This document shows, in pieces, positions 8,699-15,877 of a stretch of DNA of 64,000 bases. Location of the stretch: the NCBI GenBank assembly GCA_050178015.1, contig JBFXGM010000002.1:124001-188000 (forward strand). Reading direction: 5' to 3'. This DNA comes from Gaoshiqia sp050178015 (GTDB taxonomy: Bacteria; Bacteroidota; Bacteroidia; Bacteroidales; Prolixibacteraceae). The notes under the pieces were generated by a model. That model worked only from the letters and a program-made list of their open reading frames with translations. It did not search any database and was not told where the DNA came from. The first letter of the stretch is position 1. Every line of letters starts with the position of its first letter. A program made the translations under genes and the position numbers.

Positions 8699-9172
8699 CT
8701 AAAAGCCAAAGCCGACATGCACGCCAACCGATGCGTGAGACTCCTCCCGGTCGAAACCAAATCCAGCCATGGGGCCCAAATGGAAATCGCCCACCGAAAA
8801 CTCGTATGCTACTTCCAGGTGGCCCGACAAGCTCCGGTGTGCTTCGCCATCTTCCTTTCCAAAAGTGACACCCGGCCCGGCACTGATCAGAATTCGCCCC
8901 AGTTCATAACCGAGCAAGCCTGTCACCGTACTGTGTGTATGCTTATCCAGGATAGCCTCGTACCCTACTCCGAGCGAAAACGGACTATGATCGGACAGGC
9001 GGTACGAATAATGGACATGCAGTCCCGGCGCCAGGTTGTTTTCAGCAAAAATAGAAGTGGCGCCCAAGCCAAATCCAACATGGTTACGGTGATGATCGTG
9101 GTTTTCCGGATGATCTTGTGCAAAAACCAGCTGTCCCAGAAATAATATGACGGCAAGGATCGTGATTTTCAT
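8699..9172 (-). CDS. Small predicted outer-membrane beta-barrel protein with His-rich N-terminus
   Basis: 157 aa with a clear type I signal peptide (MKITILAVILFLGQLVFAQ, cleavage after about residue 18). The mature N-terminus is very histidine-rich (DHPENHDHHRNHVG) and could bind divalent metal. The remainder alternates hydrophobic and polar residues in strand-like segments (LHVHYSYRLSD, GLLGYELGRILISAGPG, SGHLEVAYEFSVGDFHLG) and ends in phenylalanine, as outer-membrane barrels usually do. I do not recognise a named family. Transcribed alone, convergent with thiL. The metal-related role is only a guess from the histidines. Confidence 0.65.
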   Translation of the reverse strand: MKITILAVILFLGQLVFAQDHPENHDHHRNHVGFGLGATSIFAENNLAPGLHVHYSYRLSDHSPFSLGVGYEAILDKHTHSTVTGLLGYELGRILISAGPGVTFGKEDGEAHRSLSGHLEVAYEFSVGDFHLGPMAGFGFDREESHASVGVHVGFGF

Positions 9173-9224
9173 GTATTAAAGAATTACATCAGGGCATTAA
9201 AACAGGATAGAAACAAAATGGTTT

Positions 9225-9255
9225 AAAAAAACCCGGATGCAAGGAGTCCGGGTTT
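9225..9255 (-). terminator. Terminator of the lpx operon
   Basis: AAACCCGGA (9229-9237) pairs with TCCGGGTTT (9247-9255). Read on the minus strand, the stem is followed by a run of Ts. It lies about 30 bases beyond the lpxA stop. Confidence 0.85.
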
Positions 9256-9282
9256 CAATTTAAATATCTTTTTTAGAGCCAA

Positions 9283-10065
9283 TTAATCCGGGAAATACCC
9301 GCGAATAATTCCACGTTTCGAATCTTTTACAAACAGCAGGATCTCGTCACGTTCAGGAGTGGCTGCCATTTCGGCTTCAATAATTTCGATCGCCTGGGTC
9401 GTATTCAACCCTTTTTGATAGATATAACGGTAAATGTCCTGAATCTCGCGGATTTTATCGTTGTTGTAGTTTCTTCGGCGAAGGCCGATAGAATTGATGC
9501 CCACATACGAAAGCGGCTCACGTCCGGCTTTGATAAACGGGGGAACATCCTTACGGACCAGAGAACCACCGGAAATCATCACATGGGTGCCTACCCGGAC
9601 AAACTGGTGAATGGCGCTCATTCCACCAATGATCGCCCAATCATCAACCGTTACTTCACCGGCAAGCTGAGTACTGTTTACCAGGATGACGTTGTTTCCA
9701 ACAATACAGTCGTGGGCGATATGCACATAGGCCATAATCAGGCAATTACTCCCGATAACCGTTTTCCCGCGAGCAATGGTTCCCCGGTTTACAGTCACAC
9801 ATTCGCGGATGGTAGTATTGTCGCCAATTTCCACGGTTGAATATTCTCCTTTGAACTTCAGGTCTTGCGGTACAGCGCCAATCACGGCACCCGGGAAAAT
9901 CCGGCAATTTTTGCCAATACGTGTTCCCGGCAGGATCGTGGCATTGGAGCCAATTCGGGTACCTTCCCCGATAACGACATCTTTGTCAACGGTAACAAAT
10001 GGTTCGATCACCACATTGTCAGCCACCTGAGACTCGGGATGTACGTATGCTAATGGTTGTTTCAT
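9283..10065 (-). CDS. lpxA: UDP-N-acetylglucosamine O-acyltransferase LpxA
   Basis: Catalyses the first step of lipid A synthesis, transferring a 3-hydroxyacyl chain from ACP to UDP-GlcNAc. The protein has hexapeptide repeats forming a left-handed beta-helix, e.g. VVIGEGTRIGSNATILPGTR. YVHIAHDCIVGN contains the catalytic histidine corresponding to E. coli H125. The C-terminal helical part (NNDKIREIQDIYRYIYQ) is standard. The frame is open further upstream, but MKQPLAYVHPES at 10065 is the right start, giving 260 aa (E. coli 262) and a 23-base gap from lpxC-fabZ. Confidence 0.96.
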   Translation of the reverse strand: MKQPLAYVHPESQVADNVVIEPFVTVDKDVVIGEGTRIGSNATILPGTRIGKNCRIFPGAVIGAVPQDLKFKGEYSTVEIGDNTTIRECVTVNRGTIARGKTVIGSNCLIMAYVHIAHDCIVGNNVILVNSTQLAGEVTVDDWAIIGGMSAIHQFVRVGTHVMISGGSLVRKDVPPFIKAGREPLSYVGINSIGLRRRNYNNDKIREIQDIYRYIYQKGLNTTQAIEIIEAEMAATPERDEILLFVKDSKRGIIRGYFPD

Positions 10066-10088
10066 CTTATAATTGTTTTCAATCGTTT

Positions 10089-11483
10089 TTAAGCTTTTAC
10101 AATCTGGGCCATGAATTCGCCCTCGGCCACAATGGTTTTCCCCACAAAACACAAACCTTTCATATTGGCAATGCCTCTGCGAATCGGACTGGTAAGTTCC
10201 ATTTTAAAAATAAGTGTATCGCCCGGTACTACTTTTTTGCGGAATTTCACATTATCGATCCGAATGAAATAGGTCGAGTGTTTTCCTTCCCGGTTGTGCA
10301 AGACGTAAAGTCCGCCACATTGGGCCATCGCTTCTACCAGCAAAACTCCGGGCATAACCGGCTCGCCAGGGAAATGCCCCTGAAAGAACGGTTCATTCAC
10401 TGTTACGTTTTTCACACCGACAATATGATCGTCAGTCAGTTCAATAACTTTATCGACCAACAAGAACGGGAAACGATGGGGCAAGAATTTTTTTATGACG
10501 CAGACATCCAGTACCGGTTCCTTTTCCGGATCGTACTCCGGGGCAGCGTTTTTTGATTTGCGTAGTTGAATTTCCTTTTTCAATAATTTGGCAAATTCGG
10601 TATTTACCTTATGCCCGGGTTTGGTGGCAATAATACGCCCTTTAATACGCATTCCGGCCAGACTGAGGTCGCCGATCACATCGAGCAGCTTATGGCGGGC
10701 ACATTCATTGTCGAACTGAAGGTCCAGGTTATTCAGGATACCTTTTTCTTTGCTTACCTCTACCCGATCGTGATTGAACAGTTTCGCCAGCCGATCCATC
10801 TCCTCCTGTTCCACTTCACGGTCCATGATAACAATGGCATTGTCCAGGTCGCCACCTTTTACCAGGTTATTCTGAAGCAGGAATTCCAGCTCGCGAAGAA
10901 ATACAAACGTGCGGCAGTTGGCCACCTCCGTTTTAAAATCGCCGATGTTTTCCAGTGAGGCAAATTGGTTGCTGAGCACGCTCGAATTGAAAGATATCAT
11001 CACATTCAACCGGTAATCGTCATCCGGAAGGGCGATGATTTCGGATCCGGTTTGGGGATCTTTGAATGCCATTTTTTCCCGGATAACCAGATATTCGCGA
11101 TGGGCATTTTGTTCGGTTATTCCGGCTTTCCCGATTGCATCAACGTAAAACCGTGAACTGCCATCGAGTATCGGCATTTCCTGGTTGTCAACTTCAATTA
11201 ACACATTGTCCAGATCCATCCCCACAATAGCCGCCAACGCATGTTCGATGGTACTCAGCCGGGCTTCGCCTTTGGCAATCACCGTTCCTCGCGAAGTATC
11301 CACAACCAGCGAAGCATCAGCCTCGAGGACAGGTTGGCCATCGAGGTCAACGCGTTTAAATTTGATTCCATGATTTTCGGGGGCCGGTTTAAACACGGCA
11401 TTTACCAGACAACTGGTATGTAAACCTTTACCGCTAAGGGAGAATTCCGTAGCTAAAGTCTTCTGTTTCTCTGTCATCTTCAC
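10089..11483 (-). CDS. lpxC-fabZ: Bifunctional LpxC deacetylase / FabZ 3-hydroxyacyl-ACP dehydratase
   Basis: Fusion of two enzymes drawing on the same acyl-ACP pool: LpxC commits UDP-acyl-GlcNAc to lipid A, and FabZ dehydrates 3-hydroxyacyl-ACP in fatty-acid elongation. LpxC occupies residues 1 to about 300, with zinc-ligand H81 in STIEHALAA, ILDGSS at 105-110 and the HKLLDVIGD motif near 262. FabZ occupies about 325-464, with LPHRFPFLLVDKV and the active-site NEPFFQGHFPGEPVMPG carrying the catalytic His, then the EAMAQ helix. Both sets of catalytic residues are present. The fusion is characteristic of Bacteroidota. Middle gene of the lpx operon, 14 bases after lpxD. Confidence 0.96.
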   Translation of the reverse strand: MKMTEKQKTLATEFSLSGKGLHTSCLVNAVFKPAPENHGIKFKRVDLDGQPVLEADASLVVDTSRGTVIAKGEARLSTIEHALAAIVGMDLDNVLIEVDNQEMPILDGSSRFYVDAIGKAGITEQNAHREYLVIREKMAFKDPQTGSEIIALPDDDYRLNVMISFNSSVLSNQFASLENIGDFKTEVANCRTFVFLRELEFLLQNNLVKGGDLDNAIVIMDREVEQEEMDRLAKLFNHDRVEVSKEKGILNNLDLQFDNECARHKLLDVIGDLSLAGMRIKGRIIATKPGHKVNTEFAKLLKKEIQLRKSKNAAPEYDPEKEPVLDVCVIKKFLPHRFPFLLVDKVIELTDDHIVGVKNVTVNEPFFQGHFPGEPVMPGVLLVEAMAQCGGLYVLHNREGKHSTYFIRIDNVKFRKKVVPGDTLIFKMELTSPIRRGIANMKGLCFVGKTIVAEGEFMAQIVKA

Positions 11484-11497
11484 TTCTGTATCCGAAG

Positions 11498-12544
11498 CTA
11501 TTCTTCGTTCAATTTTGATTTCAATTCCTTTATCTCTTTTTGAAGCTCAATCAATTGATCGCGCATTTCCGGCAACCGGCGGTACACCACGTACGTTTTC
11601 AAGGCCCGGTCGTGATCCATGGCCGGTGCTCCCAGAACGGTTTTCCCGGCTTTAATGCTATTTGAAACGCCAGCCATGGCGCCAATTTTCACACCGTCGC
11701 CAATCGTGATATGACCGGCAATACCAACCTGACCGGCAAACATACAGTTTTTGCCCACTTTGGTCGATCCGGCAATACCGGTTAGAGCAGCCATGACCGT
11801 ATTTTCGCCCACTTCACAGTTATGTGCAACTTGGATCAGATTGTCCAATTTTGCTCCCTTTCGGATAATGGTGGAGCCCATCGTGGAACAATCAATGGTG
11901 GTATTTGCCCCAATTTCAACATCATCTTCAATGATAACATTGCCCACTTGCGGAACCTTTTTGTAAGAACCGTCTTCGGTTGGTGCAAAGCCAAAACCAT
12001 CCGAGCCGATTACGGCGCCAGCATGTATTATGCAGTTATCGCCAATAACCGTATCATCATAAATCTTAGCGCCAGCATATATAATGGTATTGTTCCCGAT
12101 TTTCACATTACTGCCGATAAATACCTGCGGATAAATCTTTGATTGTTTGCCAACCATCGCTCTTGCACCCACATACGCAAACGCGCCCACGTATATCCCG
12201 TCTCCAATTGTAGCCGAGGAATCGATAAAGGAAGGTTGTTCGATACCTGATTTTTGCATTTTGGCCTGCTGGTACATTTCCAACAGGGAAGCAATGGACT
12301 GGTAAGGGTCATCAACCCGGATAAGGGTACAGGAAACCGGTCGTTCCGGTACGAAATTCCTGTTGACCAACACGATGGAAGCTTCTGTTTCGTAGAGGAA
12401 CTTTTCATACTTGGGATTAGCCAAAAAGGCCAACGTTCCCGGCTTTCCGTCCTCAATTCTGGAAACATTGCTTACGCTGATATTCTCATCGCCTTCAACT
12501 GTACCATGCAGAAAATCAGCGATATTAATTGCTTTAAACTCCAT
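11498..12544 (-). CDS. lpxD: UDP-3-O-acylglucosamine N-acyltransferase LpxD
   Basis: Adds the N-linked 3-hydroxyacyl chain in the third step of lipid A synthesis. At 348 aa it is close to the E. coli enzyme. The N-terminal uridine-binding domain (about 1-100) is followed by hexapeptide repeats (IGDGIYVGAFAYVG, VKIGNNTIIYAGAKI). LIQVAHNCEVGENT near residue 240 holds the catalytic histidine. The last 35 residues form a charged helix (QLIELQKEIKELKSKL). First gene of the lpxD / lpxC-fabZ / lpxA operon, with its own promoter inside the end of the HD-domain gene. Confidence 0.96.
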   Translation of the reverse strand: MEFKAINIADFLHGTVEGDENISVSNVSRIEDGKPGTLAFLANPKYEKFLYETEASIVLVNRNFVPERPVSCTLIRVDDPYQSIASLLEMYQQAKMQKSGIEQPSFIDSSATIGDGIYVGAFAYVGARAMVGKQSKIYPQVFIGSNVKIGNNTIIYAGAKIYDDTVIGDNCIIHAGAVIGSDGFGFAPTEDGSYKKVPQVGNVIIEDDVEIGANTTIDCSTMGSTIIRKGAKLDNLIQVAHNCEVGENTVMAALTGIAGSTKVGKNCMFAGQVGIAGHITIGDGVKIGAMAGVSNSIKAGKTVLGAPAMDHDRALKTYVVYRRLPEMRDQLIELQKEIKELKSKLNEE

Positions 12545-12566
12545 AAATTATTCTCTTGGCGCCGTG

Positions 12567-12597
12567 CAAAAATAGGTTTAAATTACTTAATGTCCAA
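12567..12597 (-). promoter_or_regulatory. Promoter of the lpx operon
   Basis: On the minus strand, TTG (12597-12595), a 20-base spacer and TATTTTTG (12574-12567) sit just ahead of lpxD. The -33 element falls inside the last codons of the upstream HD-domain gene, so the lpx operon can be transcribed independently of it. Confidence 0.6.
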
Positions 12598-13890
12598 TTC
12601 TTTCGGATAACAGATAAAATATTTCCTCACCGACTGGGACAAACTGGACAGGTTAATATCGGTGGCCTCGTTGATCTCGCTTACTTTCCCGTTTTTAAAC
12701 AAGATATTGATCTGATCATCACCGGCTGCATAGGCGCTATTGGTGATTGAATCATGAACCAGAAAATAATCCACACCCGTCTCATCTACCCCGAAATGCA
12801 GGCGTATTTTTTCTCGAAGGGTGCTAACAGAAGCTTCCGAAAAAGGTTGCTTACTGATTTTTATCCGGTACAGCTTCCGGTTGATCAAACATCCGGACAA
12901 ATAAGCCAGTATCGGATCGTCCTCGTATTGCCATTGCTTAATGGAGGCAAACAAATCGCTGTCGTCCAAACTTGCGAAGACCGACAGTAATGAACGGCCC
13001 TGAAAAGCTTGCCCGGATAAAAAATGGTCAATTGTTATTTTATTCTGAAGAAAAATAAGCAAATCGGGGGTGGCAAAAAGCTGCTTGCCTCCCATCACTA
13101 ACTCTTTGGCGCGCTTCAACACATTCACCAGCAAGTACTCGGCCGACAGGACCGTTTTGTGCAAATACACCTGCCAGTACATCAGGCGGCGCGATATCAG
13201 AAATTTTTCAATGGAATAAATCCCCTTCGCCTCAATCACCAATTCGCCCCGGCGCACATTCAGCATCTTAATAATCCGGTCCGAGCCAATAACGCCCTCG
13301 GTAACGCCCGAAAAGAAACTATCACGTCGCAAGTAGTCGAGGCGGTCAACATCCAATTGACTGGCAACCAGTTGGTGCAGAAATTTTTTGGGGTATTCGT
13401 TTTTAAATATTCGGATAGCCAAATCCAGTTTACCATCAAACTCACGGTTCAAATCCTCCATAAGCATAGCCGAAATTTCCTCGTGCGAAATGCCGTCAAC
13501 AATAGAATGTTCCAGCGCGTGCGAGAAGGGCCCGTGCCCAATGTCGTGCAAAAGAATGGCGGCAGTGACCGCTTCAGCTTCATCACGGGTAATTTTCACC
13601 CCTTTCAACTGAAGAACTGAAATAGCCGAACGCATCAGATAAACCGCGCCAATCGCATGTTCGAACCGGGTATGGTTAGCGCCCGGGAAGACAATACACG
13701 ACAAGCCCAGTTGCTTTATCCTTCGTAATCGCTGAAAATAAGGATGTTCGATTAGATCAAAGATTAGTTCGGACTGGATGGTGATAAACCCGAAAACCGG
13801 GTCGTTGATAATCTTTTTCTTATTTGTTTTCAAGCTGTTCGGATGTCTGTTCAAAAATATAGACGCAACAAAAATATAAAACTTTTTCAT
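12583..13890 (-). CDS. HD-domain phosphohydrolase (dGTPase-like)
   Basis: Metal-dependent phosphohydrolase of the HD superfamily, related to dNTP triphosphohydrolases. The motifs are HTRFEHAIG (first metal His), LLHDIGHGPFSH (HD pair and following His) and a distal Asp in SQLDVDRLDYLRRD. The longest frame gives 435 aa, but the first 19 residues look unlike the family. Two TATTTTTG elements (13859-13852 and 13876-13869 on the minus strand) lie within this region, so a TTG start at 13833 (reading M-KTNKKKIINDPVFGF, 416 aa) is a good alternative. The 38-base gap to lpxD suggests partial co-transcription. The substrate is not predictable. Confidence 0.88.
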   Translation of the reverse strand: MKKFYIFVASIFLNRHPNSLKTNKKKIINDPVFGFITIQSELIFDLIEHPYFQRLRRIKQLGLSCIVFPGANHTRFEHAIGAVYLMRSAISVLQLKGVKITRDEAEAVTAAILLHDIGHGPFSHALEHSIVDGISHEEISAMLMEDLNREFDGKLDLAIRIFKNEYPKKFLHQLVASQLDVDRLDYLRRDSFFSGVTEGVIGSDRIIKMLNVRRGELVIEAKGIYSIEKFLISRRLMYWQVYLHKTVLSAEYLLVNVLKRAKELVMGGKQLFATPDLLIFLQNKITIDHFLSGQAFQGRSLLSVFASLDDSDLFASIKQWQYEDDPILAYLSGCLINRKLYRIKISKQPFSEASVSTLREKIRLHFGVDETGVDYFLVHDSITNSAYAAGDDQINILFKNGKVSEINEATDINLSSLSQSVRKYFICYPKELDIK

Positions 13891-13960
13891 TTCAGGCCGT
13901 TTGGCCCGAAAGTCAGCATGGAGGAAGCGACTTTTTCCTGAGAATCATTTATTTCCATAT

Positions 13961-13991
13961 TTTGTGGTTTGAATAGATTTTCTTATTTTTG
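13961..13991 (+). promoter_or_regulatory. Promoter of the rimP-nusA-infB operon
   Basis: TTTG at 13961-13964, a 19-base spacer and TATTTTTG at 13984-13991 form a full Bacteroidota promoter. Transcription should start near 13998, giving a leader of about 60 bases before rimP. Confidence 0.72.
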
Positions 13992-14019
13992 CGCTGACAA
14001 ATAAACACAAACCGCTACA

Positions 14020-14045
14020 TAGGGGACCTGAAGTCCCCTATTTTA
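14020..14045 (+). promoter_or_regulatory. Leader hairpin with T-rich tail before rimP (possible attenuator)
   Basis: TAGGGGA (14020-14026) pairs with TCCCCTA (14034-14040) around the 7-base loop CCTGAAG, immediately followed by TTTTATT. It lies between the promoter and the rimP ATG at 14059, so it looks like an intrinsic terminator inside the leader. NusA, encoded two genes later, acts on exactly such structures, so feedback control is plausible but unproven. Confidence 0.6.
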
Positions 14046-14058
14046 TTAGCCGTGTATT

Positions 14059-14520
14059 ATGATCGACCGGAATAAAATAATTCAATTGATTGAAGAGAAA
14101 CTGACTGACGATCAGTTTATCGTGGAAGTTGAAGTCAGTCCGGCAAACCAAATTTCGGTTCTGCTCGACAGCGAAACAGGGATTACCATTGACCACTGCA
14201 TACAAATCAGCCGGCAAATCGAACACAACCTCGACCGCGAAGCAGAGGATTTTGAGCTTCAGGTTTCGTCATCCGGTTTGGGACAACCGTTCAGGGTACA
14301 ACGCCAGTTCCTGAAAAACATTGGGCAAGAGGTGGAAGTGGTATTGAAAAACGGTCAAAAACTGGAAGGCATCCTGAAACAAACCGGTGAAGACGGGTTT
14401 GAGCTGGAAATCACCAAGGCCGAAAAAGTAGAAGGCAAAAAGAAAAAAGAATTGGTAACTCAGTTACACCGAATTTCGTTTGACGAAGCAAAAACAGTTA
14501 AAAACATTATAAAATTCTAA
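14059..14520 (+). CDS. rimP: Ribosome maturation factor RimP
   Basis: Needed for assembly of the 30S subunit. The protein is 153 aa, the normal size. The N-terminal alpha/beta domain ends with the conserved ITIDHCIQISRQIEHNLDRE region (about residues 35-54). It is followed by FELQVSSSGLGQPF, the family's V-SPG-like signature in which the usual PG is replaced by SG. The C-terminal half is the SH3-like barrel (VEVVLKNGQKLEGILKQ). It starts the rimP-nusA-infB operon, a gene order conserved across bacteria, with 13 bases to nusA. Confidence 0.93.
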   Translation: MIDRNKIIQLIEEKLTDDQFIVEVEVSPANQISVLLDSETGITIDHCIQISRQIEHNLDREAEDFELQVSSSGLGQPFRVQRQFLKNIGQEVEVVLKNGQKLEGILKQTGEDGFELEITKAEKVEGKKKKELVTQLHRISFDEAKTVKNIIKF

Positions 14521-14533
14521 AAACCGGGGCAAG

Positions 14534-15769
14534 ATGGATAATATTAATCTAATCGATACCTTTTCCGAATTTAAGGACCTGAAAAACATTGACCGGGTCA
14601 CCATGATGAGTGTTTTGGAAGACGTATTCCGCAACGTGTTGCAAAAAACATACGGTACCGACGAAAACTTCGACATCATCATCAACATCGATAAAGGCGA
14701 CTTTGAAATCTGGCGAAACCGGATCGTAGTGGAAGATGCCGAAATTTCGGACCCAAATACCCAGATCACGCTGACGAACGCCAAAAAAATTGATGAAGAC
14801 TACGAAGTTGGCGAAGAAGTTACCGATGAGGTAAAGCTGAAGGACTTTGGAAGAAGGGCGATTTTGAACCTGCGCCAGAACCTGGCCAGCCGGATCCTTG
14901 AACTCGAAAAAGACCATATCTACAACAAATACAAAAACAAAATCGGCGACATTGTAACCGGTGAAGTTTATCAAGTGTGGAAAAAGGAAATCCTGATCCT
15001 GGACGATGAAGGTAATGAACTGATCCTGCCCAAACAGGAACAAATACCCACCGACTATTTCCGGAAAGGTGATGCCCTGCGCGCGGTAGTTTACAAAGTT
15101 GAACTGCGGAACAACAACCCGCTGATCATCCTGTCGCGCACCTCGCCGGTGTTCCTCGAACGCTTGTTCGAGCTGGAAGTACCCGAAATTTTCGACGGGT
15201 TGATTACCATTAAAAAGATTGTCCGTGTACCCGGCGAACGGGCCAAAGTGGCCGTAGAATCGTACGACGAACGGATTGACCCCGTAGGCGCCTGCGTAGG
15301 GATGAAAGGATCGCGTATCCACGGCATTGTCCGCGAACTGCGGAACGAAAACATTGACGTGATCAATTATTCTTCTAACCTGCAACTTTTTATCCAGCGG
15401 GCACTCAACCCGGCCAAAGTTTCCTCTATCAAAATACACGAGGACACCAAACGGGCTGATGTTTACCTGAAACCCGACGAGGTTTCGCTGGCCATCGGAA
15501 AAGGTGGCTTGAATATCAGGCTGGCCAGTCAACTGACAGGTTACGAAATTGATGTTTACCGCGAAATGGCAGCCGACGACGAAGACGTTAACCTGGATGA
15601 ATTTGCCGATGAAATTGAAAGCTGGGTAATTGACCAACTTAAGTCGATTGGACTCGACACGGCCAAAAACGTACTAAGTATGAGCCGGAACGATCTGATT
15701 AAACGTACCGACCTTGAAGAAGAAACCATCGATGAATTGATACGCATCCTTCGGTCGGAGTTTGAGTAA
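14534..15769 (+). CDS. nusA: Transcription termination/antitermination factor NusA
   Basis: RNA polymerase-binding factor that modulates pausing, termination and antitermination. The 411 aa comprise an N-terminal polymerase-binding domain (1 to about 125), an S1 domain (IGDIVTGEVYQVWKKEILI, about 135-200), KH1 (VGACVGMKGSRIHGIVREL) and KH2 (LAIGKGGLNIRLASQLTG). A short C-terminal helix-hairpin-helix-like segment (SIGLDTAKNVLSMSRNDL, RTDLEEETIDELI) follows. It lacks the long acidic-repeat tail of the E. coli protein, as is usual in Bacteroidota. It is co-transcribed between rimP and infB. Confidence 0.96.
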   Translation: MDNINLIDTFSEFKDLKNIDRVTMMSVLEDVFRNVLQKTYGTDENFDIIINIDKGDFEIWRNRIVVEDAEISDPNTQITLTNAKKIDEDYEVGEEVTDEVKLKDFGRRAILNLRQNLASRILELEKDHIYNKYKNKIGDIVTGEVYQVWKKEILILDDEGNELILPKQEQIPTDYFRKGDALRAVVYKVELRNNNPLIILSRTSPVFLERLFELEVPEIFDGLITIKKIVRVPGERAKVAVESYDERIDPVGACVGMKGSRIHGIVRELRNENIDVINYSSNLQLFIQRALNPAKVSSIKIHEDTKRADVYLKPDEVSLAIGKGGLNIRLASQLTGYEIDVYREMAADDEDVNLDEFADEIESWVIDQLKSIGLDTAKNVLSMSRNDLIKRTDLEEETIDELIRILRSEFE

Positions 15770-15877
15770 GTATTAAACTAAAAATAACCTTTCGCCTGTC
15801 AGGTTTTAAATAAATTGAGTAAAATTGCATGATTTTCTCAACAACGCTTAAAGAAGATTAAAAAACAGATTGGGTAT

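Noticed and set aside
13891..13910. Hairpin TTCAGGCC/GGCCCGAA before the HD-domain gene as a terminator
   Set aside because: There is a short stem with a mismatch and no T-run on either strand.
14549..15637. A 362-codon open frame on the minus strand
   Set aside because: Antisense to nusA, with no signature of its own.
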